A stretch of 64,000 bases of DNA from MPNO01 sp965200535 (GTDB taxonomy: Bacteria > Pseudomonadota > Alphaproteobacteria > MPNO01), in NCBI GenBank assembly GCA_965200535.1, contig CBDAUF010000002.1:1302001-1366000 (forward strand). The letters are read 5' to 3'. The first letter of the stretch is position 1. Every line of letters begins with the position of its first letter. The notes beneath the pieces are model-generated. The model had not been told where the DNA came from. It saw only the letters and a list, made by a program, of their open reading frames with translations, and searched no databases. Below are positions 34,211 through 43,840 of the stretch, piece by piece. The translations under genes and the position numbers were made by a program.

Positions 34211-34999
34211 ATGGCCACCGACAAGATGCTGTCCGAGATCGACGAGGGTATCGGCCGGATGATCTTCAACAACCCGGAGCGCCGGAACGCGGTCTCGCTC
34301 GACATGTGGGAGGCGGCCGGGGACATCCTGCACGGCTTCGCCGAAAACCCCGATGTTCGCGTCGTGGTGCTGAGCGGTGCGGGGGGCAAGGCCTTCGTAT
34401 CGGGCGCCGACATCTCGAAATTCGAAGCCGAGCGTTCGTCCGAGGAGGCGATCCGGAATTACAACGCCAAGGTTGCGGCGGCCAACGCGATGATCGAGAC
34501 GCTGCCCAAACCCACCATCGCCGAGATCGACGGGTTCTGCATCGGCGGCGGGCTCGGCCTCGCGCTCTGCTGCGACCTCCGTTTCTGTTCGCAGAAATCC
34601 CGCTTCGGACTGCCGGCGGCAAAGCTCGGCCTCGGTTACGCATTCGGCGGCCTCAAGCGGCTCGTCGACGCTGTGGGTCCCGGGGCGGCACGCGACATCG
34701 TCTTTTCCGCCCGCACGATCCCGGCCGAGGAGGCCTATGCGATCGGCCTTGTCCAGCGCGTGGTGCCGGACGGGACGCTCGCCGATACCGTGGCCGCCTA
34801 CGCAGCGACCGTCGCCTCCAACGCGCCGCTCACCGTGAAAGGAATGAAGCTGATCGTGAACGAGGTGCTCAAGCCCGAGAGCGAGCGCGACATGGCTCTC
34901 TGCCAGGAACTCGTCGAGGCCTGTTTCGTCAGCGAGGACTACATCGAAGGCCGCACGGCCTTCATGGAGAAGCGCCCGCCGGCATTCAAGGGGCGCTGA
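34211..34999 (+). CDS. Enoyl-CoA hydratase/isomerase family protein
   Basis: 262 residues with GAGGAA before the ATG. The oxyanion-hole segments are GGKAFVSGADISKFE and IDGFCIGGGLGLALCCDLRF, in the crotonase fold. FGLPAAKLGLGYAFGG is the region that carries the catalytic Glu in classical hydratases; here it is Ala-Lys, so the exact reaction is uncertain. It is co-oriented with the CoA-transferase and probably acts on its product. Confidence 0.87.
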   Translation: MATDKMLSEIDEGIGRMIFNNPERRNAVSLDMWEAAGDILHGFAENPDVRVVVLSGAGGKAFVSGADISKFEAERSSEEAIRNYNAKVAAANAMIETLPKPTIAEIDGFCIGGGLGLALCCDLRFCSQKSRFGLPAAKLGLGYAFGGLKRLVDAVGPGAARDIVFSARTIPAEEAYAIGLVQRVVPDGTLADTVAAYAATVASNAPLTVKGMKLIVNEVLKPESERDMALCQELVEACFVSEDYIEGRTAFMEKRPPAFKGR

Positions 35000-35028
35000 G
35001 AGCGGCCCGCTGCCGCGTTCCGGGCGCT

Positions 35029-36180
35029 CTACAACAGGTGCCCGCTCTTCTCCGCCTTGATCGAAAGATAGAAGGCGTTGTGGTCGTTCGAGGGAAAGCT
35101 GTGCGGTATGCGCTCGGCGACCTCGATGCCGAAGCGGGCGAGCGCCTCGACCTTGTCCGGATTGTTGGTCATCAGGCGCACCGACGAATAGCCGAGCCCG
35201 CGAAGCATCTCGGCGGCGGGCAGGAATATCCGTTCGTCGGCATCGAAGCCGAGGCGTTCGTTGGCTTCGACGGTGTCGAAACCGAGATCCTGCAGCGCGT
35301 AGGCGCGGAGCTTGTTGATCAGCCCGATCCCGCGCCCCTCCTGGGCGAGGTAGAGCAGGATCCCGCCGCCCGAAGCCGTGATCTGCTCGACGGCGCCGCG
35401 AAGCTGCTGTCCGCAGTCGCACTTGAGCGAGCCCAGGAGATCGCCGGTGAAACACTCCGAATGGAGCCTCGCGAGCACCGGCCCGGGAGGCCGCGGCTCG
35501 CCGATCGCGATGGCGAAGTGTTCGGTCCCGCCGCCGCGCGGCCTGAAGGCGAAGATGCGCGTCGTCTCGGCTCCCTCGAGCGGCACGTTGGCCGCCGTCA
35601 CCCGTTCGAGCCGATGGGATGCAGCCACGTCGTAGGACATGACCGCCGAGGGCGGGACGCGGAGCAGGTTCGCCTTCTCGGCGCCGACCGCAGCCTCGAT
35701 GTCGTCGACCTCCACGGCCACCGCCGCAGGCAGCAGACGCGCGATCTTGGCGAGGCGCAAGGCGGCGACGACCCCTGCCGGAACCGGATCGCGCCTGGCC
35801 TCGAAGGGGCCGCGCAGCGGTTGCGCGAGATCGGCCGCGGGATCGGCGAGGCTCGCCAGCGCCTCGATCGACAGCCAGCCGGGAACCGGGATCCGGACCA
35901 CGTCGGGCGTGTAAAGCCGGATCTTGAGGGTGGCGGCGCGGTTGTGGGTGATCGCGAGATCGGGCTCGCGCCCGGCGACGCCCCGCAGCGCCTCGAGGCG
36001 GGAGGCCGAGACGAATTCGGCCGCGAAAGCGAAGACGCCGCCGGTCTCCCCGGTCTCCGCCAGGATGACCGGGAGGCCGCGGCGCAGATCGCCCGCCGCG
36101 CGGTCGACCGCGGCAAGACCGCCGGTCTCGAACCACGACATGACGGATTCCGGCGCCGGTCGGGCTTGCCTCGGGTTCAT
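35029..36180 (-). CDS. ribA: GTP cyclohydrolase II with degenerate DHBP-synthase-like N-domain
   Basis: 383 residues (370 if ATG 36141, which has GGAA upstream, is used). The C-terminal half is a complete GTP cyclohydrolase II: zinc Cys in LHSECFTGDLLGSLKCDCG, AQEGRGIGLINKL, and GFDTVEANERLGF. It opens GTP to start riboflavin synthesis. The N-terminal 180 residues resemble RibB but lack its DDENRENEGD acidic site. The protein complements the gene at 48602, which has the opposite loss. It stands alone on the minus strand inside the catabolic region. Confidence 0.9.
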   Translation of the reverse strand: MNPRQARPAPESVMSWFETGGLAAVDRAAGDLRRGLPVILAETGETGGVFAFAAEFVSASRLEALRGVAGREPDLAITHNRAATLKIRLYTPDVVRIPVPGWLSIEALASLADPAADLAQPLRGPFEARRDPVPAGVVAALRLAKIARLLPAAVAVEVDDIEAAVGAEKANLLRVPPSAVMSYDVAASHRLERVTAANVPLEGAETTRIFAFRPRGGGTEHFAIAIGEPRPPGPVLARLHSECFTGDLLGSLKCDCGQQLRGAVEQITASGGGILLYLAQEGRGIGLINKLRAYALQDLGFDTVEANERLGFDADERIFLPAAEMLRGLGYSSVRLMTNNPDKVEALARFGIEVAERIPHSFPSNDHNAFYLSIKAEKSGHLL

Positions 36181-36284
36181 GGCGAGTAAATACGCCGTGC
36201 CGCGCGGCGGGGCAACGCGCCCGCGGGGCGCCGCCTTGCCCGCCGTCCTGCCCTGTGCCAGTTTGGCGGCGGCGGCACGGCGAA

Positions 36285-37319
36285 ATGACCATGGATGCGC
36301 AGGACGTAAAGACGCTCGCGACGGAACTGGGGGCCGATCTTGTCGGCATTGCCGGCGCTTCCGTTCTCAACGCTTTCCCTCCCGACCCGCTCTATCCGCA
36401 AACGCCGGAGAGGATTTCTCCGCGGGTCCGGAGCGTGGTGGTGATCGTCCAGCGAATCCCGGTCGGCGCCTTTCGCTGCAAGTCCAATGTGCCGGTTCAG
36501 TACATCGACATGCTGGTGCTGCGGCGGATGGACAGGATCGCCTACCGCCTGGTCGATGCGCTCGAACGGGCCGGCCATCCGAGTTTCGTCACCGCCGCGC
36601 AGGAGACCGACTGGAGCTACAAGCGTGCGAGTTACGGGCGCCTGTCCACCCGCCATCTCGGGATTGAGGCCGGGCTCGGCGCCTTTGGGCTAGAGGTCAA
36701 TATCCTGACACCCGAATTCGGCCCCAGGGTCTACCTCACCGGGGTGCTCACCGAATGCGAACTCGAGCCCGACCGGCCGATGACCGAACAGGTCTGCATC
36801 GGCGAAAGCTGCAGCCGCTGCCTCTACTCCTGCCCGTCGGACGCGGTGCGCCATTTCGGCATCGACAAGCGCGCCTGCGCGACCGAGGCCCAGGAGTTCG
36901 GGTTCACGACGATTCTCAAGTTCTGGGAGCATTTTCTGACCGCCGACGGAGAGACCAGGCGGCGCCTGATCACCGACCGGGAGATCTACGGCTTCTGGCA
37001 GGGTCTGTTGCGCGTCGTCGGATCGTTCGGCGACTGCCCGCGCTGCCTCGCTGTCTGCCCGGTCGGCAATGACTATCACGCCTACCTCGCGGAGCTTCAG
37101 AAGGTGATCCCGGAGAAGACGCCGGAAAAGGTCGAGAAGGCGGGCGCGTTCAAGGCGGCGCGCAAGTCCGGAGACGCGATCGACGGGCTGAACGAGTGGA
37201 ACGTGCGCTGGGTCGGACCTGAGGGGTACAAGGGCATCGTCGCGCGCCAGCTCCAGGCCTTCAAGGCCATGCAGCGCGAGCGGGCGCGCGAAGGCGGGAC
37301 CGGCACGGCGGAGCGATAG
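36285..37319 (+). CDS. QueG/RdhA-like double 4Fe-4S protein, paralogue 1
   Basis: 344 residues from ATG 36285. The N-terminus ATELGADLVGIAGASVL and the central HLGIEAGLGAFGLEVNILTPEFGPRVYL resemble the corrinoid-binding core of epoxyqueuosine reductase and RdhA (GLGxxGxxxLLxTPEFGPR pattern). Two 4Fe-4S clusters are supported by CIGESCSRCLYSCP and by RACAT plus CPRCLAVCP. It lacks the QueG C-terminal HEAT-like extension, so it is unlikely to be the queuosine enzyme. It is immediately followed by its paralogue with no intergenic base. Confidence 0.72.
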   Translation: MTMDAQDVKTLATELGADLVGIAGASVLNAFPPDPLYPQTPERISPRVRSVVVIVQRIPVGAFRCKSNVPVQYIDMLVLRRMDRIAYRLVDALERAGHPSFVTAAQETDWSYKRASYGRLSTRHLGIEAGLGAFGLEVNILTPEFGPRVYLTGVLTECELEPDRPMTEQVCIGESCSRCLYSCPSDAVRHFGIDKRACATEAQEFGFTTILKFWEHFLTADGETRRRLITDREIYGFWQGLLRVVGSFGDCPRCLAVCPVGNDYHAYLAELQKVIPEKTPEKVEKAGAFKAARKSGDAIDGLNEWNVRWVGPEGYKGIVARQLQAFKAMQRERAREGGTGTAER

Positions 37320-38330
37320 ATGGTCGGCGTATTCCAGACACCCCTCGACGCCGCTGCGATCAAGGAGAAGGCGAGGGCGCTCGGCGCCGATCTGGTCGGC
37401 ATCGCGGACGGCGCGGTCATGGACGCCCATCCGCCCGACCCGCGCGACCCGCGCCGCCCGAAGGACATCACGGAACACGACGGCGGCCGCGTCATCGTGC
37501 TCGCCAAACGCTATTCCGCGGGGACCACGCGAATCGCGCGCTGGGACGAACGCCACAAGTACTACAACGACGAGCTTGTCCTCACGATGCTGGAGGAGAC
37601 CTCCCTGGAGCTCGTCTTCTGGCTCGAGGACAACGGCTACCCGGCGATCATCGTCCCGCCGACCCACGCCGACCCGTGGCTCTACCGCGGCGACAGCAGC
37701 CAGCACATGACGACGGTGCTGTCGCTGACCCACGCGGCGGTGGAGGCGGGGCTCGGGACGCTCGGCCTCAACCTGCAGCTCATCACGCCCGAATACGGCC
37801 CGCGGGTCCTGCTGACCGCGGTGCTGTGCTCGGTCGATTGCGAGACCGACCAACGGCCGGCGGCAGCGCTCTGCCTCGGCCCCGAATGCGGCCGCTGCCT
37901 GACCGCCTGCCCCGGCGACGTGGTCGGACACTGGGACCGCGACTGGCCGGGGTGCGACCGCTATCGGTCGCCGCACGGGTTCTCGCAACTCGCCGATCAT
38001 CTGGGCGAGATTCTCGACGCTCCGGACGAGGCCGCGAAGCTCGACCTGATCCGCTCGGAGACCAGCTTCAACCTGTGGCAGAGCATCTTGCGCGGGGCCG
38101 GCGTCATCAGCGGATGCCGGCGTTGCCAGGATGTCTGCCCGGTGGGCGCCGACTACGAGACGATGATCGGGGACAGCCTGGACGACATGCCCGAGGCGAC
38201 GCCGGAAAAGGCGGAACGCCTGGCCGGCATGGTGGACGCCGAGGCGGCGGGAAACTTGCCCGCCTCGTACGATGCGCAGCGGCGTTGGATCGGCGGGCTT
38301 GGCCGCCGCGGCAACGGCGGCGCGGAATGA
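37320..38330 (+). CDS. QueG/RdhA-like double 4Fe-4S protein, paralogue 2
   Basis: 336 residues; its ATG abuts the TAG of paralogue 1. It shares KARALGADLVGIADGAVM, AGLGTLGLNLQLITPEYGPR, a first cluster CLGPECGRCLTACP and a second CRRCQDVCPVG. Both paralogues end with a similar segment (EATPEKAERL versus KTPEKVEKA). Tandem arrangement and similar size suggest a heteromeric complex or two successive reductions. Its stop overlaps the ligase start (ATGA). No reaction can be assigned. Confidence 0.72.
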   Translation: MVGVFQTPLDAAAIKEKARALGADLVGIADGAVMDAHPPDPRDPRRPKDITEHDGGRVIVLAKRYSAGTTRIARWDERHKYYNDELVLTMLEETSLELVFWLEDNGYPAIIVPPTHADPWLYRGDSSQHMTTVLSLTHAAVEAGLGTLGLNLQLITPEYGPRVLLTAVLCSVDCETDQRPAAALCLGPECGRCLTACPGDVVGHWDRDWPGCDRYRSPHGFSQLADHLGEILDAPDEAAKLDLIRSETSFNLWQSILRGAGVISGCRRCQDVCPVGADYETMIGDSLDDMPEATPEKAERLAGMVDAEAAGNLPASYDAQRRWIGGLGRRGNGGAE

Positions 38331-39691
38331 GCGTGCGGGAAACCCTGGAGGCGCTCGAGGCCCCGGCCGGCGGAGGGGCGGGAATCTATGCCGGCCTTCC
38401 GCTCTGCATCCCCGAAAGCCCGGAGGAGATCGAGGCCATACAGCGCCGGCGCAAGCGGATCGCCGTCGAACGCGCCCGCCGGTCGCCGTTCTGGCGCCCC
38501 CGCCTCGAAGGGATCGATCTCGACAAGCTCGACGACCCGGAGGAATGGTCGAAGATCCCGATCCTCGGCAAGGACCAGCTCCGGGCGATGAGCGCGGAGC
38601 AATTCTACGGCGAGTTCTGCACGATCGGCGATCAGGATGTCTGCGAATACTGGCGTTCGGGGGGCAGCACCGGCAAGCCGCTGTTCTACCCGAAGACACC
38701 GCAAGACATCCTGTTCAACATGATCGGTTTCACCCGCACCTTCGCGGCGGCCGGAATCGATGCGGGGGGAAACGACACGGCCCACATATCGATGCCGCTC
38801 GGCGTTCACCCGGTCGGCCACATGTGGTCGCGCGCGGCGCAGATCATGGGGATGGGGGCTGTCTGGGCCGGCTCGGGCGCCTCGCTTCCATCGGCCCAGC
38901 AGCTCGCGCTGATCGTCACCCTGAAACCGACAGTCTGGATGGGGATGTCGAGCTACGGCCTGCACCTCGCCAACCTCGCGAGCGCGGAAGGAATCGACCT
39001 CGCGGACGGCAGCGTCTCCAAGGTGCTCTGCTCCGCCGAGGCGGTGTCCTCCGCCAAGCGGGAAAAGCTCGAACGCGATTGGGGCGCGATGGTCTACGAC
39101 TGTTTCGGGATGACCGAGATCAGCATGCTGGCCGCCGAAGGGCCGTCGCGGCGGGGCTTTCGCATCTGGACGGATTTCGCCGTCTTCGAGGTGCTCGACC
39201 CCGATACATGGAAACCGGTGGCCGCCGGCGAGCCGGGCCGGCTCGTCTGCACTTCCTTGTTCGGCAACAACGCGGCGCCGTTCCTGCGATGGGATTCGGG
39301 CGACATCGTGATCCTCGACCCCGGCGAGAGTGACGACGGGGCGTTCTCGGTCTTTCCCCTCATGCGCCATGCCCACCGGACCGCCGGTTTCTTCAAGCTG
39401 CGCGGGGTCAACGTCAACCATCAGGAATTCGAGGACCTGATGTTCGCGTCCCCCTCGGTGAACGATTTCAAGCTCGAACTGATCGGCGATGTGGCCGGGC
39501 TGGAGTCTCTGCGGGTATCGGTGGAACCCCGCCGCGATGTCGATGTCGACAGGCTGCGCGGGGAGCTCGAGCGCCGTATCAAGGCGACGTTCGAGATCAC
39601 GCCCGATATCGCGGTCCTCGAGCCCGGGGTGCTGGCGCGCGAATTCGAGGCGAGTGTGAAAGCGCCGCGCTTCATCGACCGGCGGGGATGA
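38327..39691 (+). CDS. PaaK-like AMP-forming acyl-CoA ligase
   Basis: 454 residues, the length of phenylacetate-CoA ligases. The AMP-binding P-loop is YWRSGGSTGKPLFYPKT and YDCFGMTEISMLAAEG is the aromatic/AMP motif. FFKLRGVNVNHQEFEDLMF marks the C-terminal hinge domain. It would activate an aryl or similar acid with ATP and CoA. The 4-bp overlap with the Fe-S paralogue makes translational coupling likely, linking acid activation with reductive chemistry. Confidence 0.82.
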   Translation: MSVRETLEALEAPAGGGAGIYAGLPLCIPESPEEIEAIQRRRKRIAVERARRSPFWRPRLEGIDLDKLDDPEEWSKIPILGKDQLRAMSAEQFYGEFCTIGDQDVCEYWRSGGSTGKPLFYPKTPQDILFNMIGFTRTFAAAGIDAGGNDTAHISMPLGVHPVGHMWSRAAQIMGMGAVWAGSGASLPSAQQLALIVTLKPTVWMGMSSYGLHLANLASAEGIDLADGSVSKVLCSAEAVSSAKREKLERDWGAMVYDCFGMTEISMLAAEGPSRRGFRIWTDFAVFEVLDPDTWKPVAAGEPGRLVCTSLFGNNAAPFLRWDSGDIVILDPGESDDGAFSVFPLMRHAHRTAGFFKLRGVNVNHQEFEDLMFASPSVNDFKLELIGDVAGLESLRVSVEPRRDVDVDRLRGELERRIKATFEITPDIAVLEPGVLAREFEASVKAPRFIDRRG

Positions 39692-39854
39692 AACCGTCTC
39701 CCGGCACGGCCGATTCGCCCGGATTCTCGATAATGATCTCATGCCAGATATACAAAAATATATAAAGGACTGATTGCAAGGGACAAAAACGTCTTTTGCG
39801 GAGACGGGGCCCGGCCGTTTTCCGGATCCTGCGGAGCAAAGAAACCGGTAACAA

Positions 39855-39880
39855 ACCGCATCTCTCTACCGCATCTCTCT
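39855..39880. repeat. 13-bp tandem duplication
   Basis: ACCGCATCTCTCT occurs twice with no spacer (39855-39867 and 39868-39880). It lies in the gap before tRNA-Ser. It could be a slippage product or a repeated binding site. Confidence 0.8.
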
Positions 39881-39992
39881 GTGGAATAGTCCATCCGGAT
39901 TTGCGGTTTCTCCCTACCGCAGGTCTCTTGCGCTCGGCGGGGAAGAGGGCGGTCCTGCCATCCGCCCTCCGCGTTTCCCGCCTTCTCGACTT

Positions 39993-40036
39993 GCGGAGCC
40001 CCTGCCGCGTGTGCGGTGCGGCTCCGCCTCCTTTTT
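39993..40036 (+). terminator. Rho-independent terminator-like hairpin
   Basis: GCGGAGCC (39993-40000) pairs with GGCTCCGC (40020-40027), with an inner CCGC-GTGT-GCGG stem. CTCCTTTTT follows. The plus-strand orientation would protect the minus-strand tRNA-Ser from read-through of the PaaK operon 300 bp upstream. Confidence 0.5.
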
Positions 40037-40051
40037 CCGAGAGCCTGGTTC

Positions 40052-40141
40052 TGGCGGATGGGGTGGGATTCGAACCCACGAGACGCTCGCGCGCCTGCCG
40101 GTTTTCAAGACCGGTGCCTTCGACCGCTCGGCCACCCATCC
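40052..40141 (-). tRNA. tRNA-Ser (anticodon TGA)
   Basis: The acceptor stem GGATGGG/CCCATCC is perfect. The anticodon stem GGT..ACC holds loop CTTGAAA (anticodon TGA). A long variable arm typical of serine tRNA is present, and the T-arm reads GTGGGTTCGAATCCCAC. The discriminator is G as expected for serine, with encoded CCA. It is about 90 nt and intact. Confidence 0.95.
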
Positions 40142-40280
40142 ATGCCGCGTGCGTCCGGCCGGTCGTCTCCGAGCAAACTGGACTCCTCCGGCCCGGTTTG
40201 CAACCCGCTGGCCGGCGGATGGACCGGTGTGCGCCTTCTGTTATGCTCGCTCTGGAACGGGGACGTTGGCGGAGGGACTC

Positions 40281-41912
40281 TTGGCCGAAGGGACCGCGTA
40301 CGATTACGTGATCGTCGGCGCCGGTTCTGCCGGCTGCGTGCTCGCCAACCGGTTGAGCGAGGACGCCTCGGTCACGGTCCTGGTCGTCGAGGCCGGCGGG
40401 CGGGACCGCGATCCGATGATCCACATCCCGCTCGGCTGGGGAAAGATCCTCGAAGAGCGGCGTCATGACTGGATGTATTTCACCGAACCGGAACCCAACC
40501 TCGACAACCGGTCCATCGAGTGCGCGCGCGGCCGGGTGGTCGGCGGTTCCTCCTCGATCAACGCGATGGCCTATGTGCGCGGCCACCGGGGGGATTACGA
40601 CCGCTGGCGCCAGAAAGGGTGCCAGGGCTGGTCCTTCGCCGACGTGCTGCCCTATTTCAGGCGGGCGGAGTCGTGGGAGCGGGGCGGCGACGAGTTCCGC
40701 GGCGACGGCGGCCCGCTGACAGTCCGGGCGGGGATCTTCGACGACCCGCTGTTGCACGCCTATATCGAGGCCGGGCGCGCGGCGGGCCATGCGTTCACCG
40801 AGGATTACAACGGTGCCCGGCAGGAAGGCTTCACCTGGATCCAGCAGACGATCCGCAACGGCCGCCGGTGCAGCGCCGCTGTGGCCTATCTCAGGCCGGC
40901 CCTCAGGCGCCCCAACGTGACGCTCGAGACCGATGCGCTGGTCACCCGGCTGGTCATCGAGAACGGGCGCGCCGCCGGGCTCGAGTTCTCGCGCCGCGGC
41001 GAGCTTCGCACCGTCCGCTGCGAGCGCGAAATCCTGCTCGCCGGCGGTGTCATCAACTCTCCGCAGGTCCTGATGCTGTCGGGAATCGGTCCGGCCGACG
41101 AACTCGCCGCGCACGGCATCGAGGCGGCGCACGATCTTCGCGGCGTCGGCAAGAACCTGCAGGACCATCTTTCCGTGACAGTTTCCTACAGGCGGCAGGA
41201 CCGCGGCACTTTCCATCGGCAGATGCGGGCCGACCGCCTCGCCGTCGACGTGCCGCGCGCCTACGTCTCGGGCACCGGGCCGGCAACCGACCTTCCGGGC
41301 GGGATCATGGCCTTCCTGAAGACCCGCCCGGAGATCGAACTGCCGGACATCCAGTTCCTGTTCCGCTCCCTGCCGGACGAAACCTGGCCGTGGTTCCCGG
41401 TGGTGAAACCGGCCTGGGCCGACGGGTTCGGATGCCGGCCGGTGATGCTTCGCCCGCAAAGCCGCGGCGAACTCAGGCTGGCTTCCGCCGATCCGCGCGA
41501 AAAGATCCGCATCCACCAGAACTTCCTTTCCGAGGAGGCCGATGTCCGGACGATCCGCGACGGGTTCAAGCTGGTCCGCGAAGTGGGGATACAGGAGCCG
41601 TTGAAGAAATTCGGCGCCGTGGAAGTCGGCCCCGGCCCCGAGGTGACGAGCGACGCAGACATCGACGCCTATATCCGCCGCACCGCGGCCACGGCGCATC
41701 ATCCTGCCGGCACCTGCCGCATGGGAACCGACGACATGGCGGTGGTCGATCCCCAACTGCGCCTCCGCGGCATCGACTCGCTTCGCGTGGTCGATGCGTC
41801 GGTCATGCCCGATCTCGTCGGCGGCAATATCAATGCTCCGGTGATCATGATCGCCGAACGCGCCGCCGATCTGATACGCGGCCGCGAACCGCTCGCCCCC
41901 GCAGACGCGTGA
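40281..41912 (+). CDS. GMC family FAD-dependent oxidoreductase (choline dehydrogenase-like)
   Basis: 543 residues from TTG 40281, which has GGAGGGA 5 bp upstream. The FAD motif is YVIVGAGSAGCVLANRL, and the GMC signatures ARGRVVGGSSSINAM and GGVINSPQVLMLSGIGP are clear. The catalytic His lies in ATAHHPAGTCRMG near the C-terminus. The family oxidises alcohols such as choline, PEG ends or glucose; the electron acceptor and substrate are unknown. It is upstream of and co-oriented with thrH. Confidence 0.9.
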   Translation: MAEGTAYDYVIVGAGSAGCVLANRLSEDASVTVLVVEAGGRDRDPMIHIPLGWGKILEERRHDWMYFTEPEPNLDNRSIECARGRVVGGSSSINAMAYVRGHRGDYDRWRQKGCQGWSFADVLPYFRRAESWERGGDEFRGDGGPLTVRAGIFDDPLLHAYIEAGRAAGHAFTEDYNGARQEGFTWIQQTIRNGRRCSAAVAYLRPALRRPNVTLETDALVTRLVIENGRAAGLEFSRRGELRTVRCEREILLAGGVINSPQVLMLSGIGPADELAAHGIEAAHDLRGVGKNLQDHLSVTVSYRRQDRGTFHRQMRADRLAVDVPRAYVSGTGPATDLPGGIMAFLKTRPEIELPDIQFLFRSLPDETWPWFPVVKPAWADGFGCRPVMLRPQSRGELRLASADPREKIRIHQNFLSEEADVRTIRDGFKLVREVGIQEPLKKFGAVEVGPGPEVTSDADIDAYIRRTAATAHHPAGTCRMGTDDMAVVDPQLRLRGIDSLRVVDASVMPDLVGGNINAPVIMIAERAADLIRGREPLAPADA

Positions 41913-41979
41913 CCCGCGTCTGCCCCGGGGCGTTCGCGGCCGCCGCGCCGCAAAACGCGGCCTGAGGAGCCGGCCGCAG

Positions 41980-42585
41980 GTGCGCCTTTTCTGCCTCGAC
42001 CTCGAGGGCGTGCTGATTCCGGAAATCTGGATCGGGCTCGCCCAACGCACCGGAATCGACTCCCTGAGAGCGACGACCCGGGATATTCCCGACTACGACG
42101 CGCTGATGCGCCAGCGTCTCGACCTGCTCGACCGGCACGGCCTCGGTCTCGGCGATGTCGAGGCGGTGGTGGCAACGATGGCGCCGCTGCCCGGCGCGCG
42201 GGACTTTCTCGGCTGGCTGCGCGGTCAGGGGCCGGTGGTCATCCTGTCGGACACCTATTACGAGTTCGCCGGTCCGCTGATGGCGCAGCTCGATCTGCCG
42301 ACGCTGTTCTGCCATTCGCTCGCGGTGGAAGCGGACGGCCGCATCGGCGACTACCTGCTGCGCTACCCGGACCACAAGCGGGCGAGCGCCGAAGCCTTCC
42401 GCGCCCTCAACTTCCACGTCACGGCGGTGGGCGATTCCTACAACGATCTCGCCATGCTGGGCGCGGCCGATGCGGGAATCCTGTTCCGCGCTCCGGCAAG
42501 CATTCGTGAGGATTATCCCGGCTTCCCGGCGGTCGAAGACTACGGCGCGCTGAGAGAAGCGCTGGGATCGTGCGGCCCGGCCTGA
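41980..42585 (+). CDS. thrH: ThrH: phosphoserine phosphatase / phosphoserine:homoserine phosphotransferase
   Basis: 201 residues from GTG with GAGGAG upstream. The HAD motif I is LDLEGVLIPE (DxExV form typical of ThrH), motif II is ILSDTYYEF, and motif IV is VGDSYNDLAML. Length and the Glu in motif I match ThrH rather than SerB. It removes phosphate from phosphoserine and can pass it to homoserine. A ThrH-type enzyme can replace SerB or support threonine synthesis. Confidence 0.9.
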   Translation: MRLFCLDLEGVLIPEIWIGLAQRTGIDSLRATTRDIPDYDALMRQRLDLLDRHGLGLGDVEAVVATMAPLPGARDFLGWLRGQGPVVILSDTYYEFAGPLMAQLDLPTLFCHSLAVEADGRIGDYLLRYPDHKRASAEAFRALNFHVTAVGDSYNDLAMLGAADAGILFRAPASIREDYPGFPAVEDYGALREALGSCGPA

Positions 42586-42652
42586 GCGCGGCGCTTGTCC
42601 ATGACAGCACGGCGGATAAGATCGTGCCGTGCTGCAAAATGGAGGATGCGAG

Positions 42653-43756
<1,104 letters not shown>

Positions 43757-43767
43757 GCGGAAATTCA

Positions 43768-43809
43768 GGCGGCGCCGGGACCCGGCAGCGGTAACAGTCC
43801 GGCGCCGCC
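43768..43809. terminator. Hairpin between convergent livK-like gene and mucR
   Basis: GGCGGCGCCGG (43768-43778) and CCGGCGCCGCC (43799-43809) form a perfect 11-bp stem with a 20-nt loop, 11 bp after the livK-like stop and 31 bp from the end of mucR. It probably ends transcription from both sides. Confidence 0.65.
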
Positions 43810-43840
43810 GTATTCCGCTCGGCGGGGCCGGGGCCGTCCC

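Larger units (their letters stand above)
39692..40051. other. Gene-free region with AT-rich patch, tandem repeat and hairpin
   Basis: No credible gene is seen. Bases about 39725-39790 are AT-rich (ATATACAAAAATATATAAA). A 13-bp tandem duplication lies at 39855-39880 and a hairpin with a T run at 39993-40036. The region ends at tRNA-Ser. tRNA-flanking gaps of this kind can be integration targets, but no integrase or attachment-site duplication was found. Confidence 0.6.

Noticed and set aside
39692..40051. Integration site or genomic island border at tRNA-Ser
   Set aside because: No integrase, no repeated tRNA 3-prime end and no abrupt change in coding composition beyond the short AT-rich patch.
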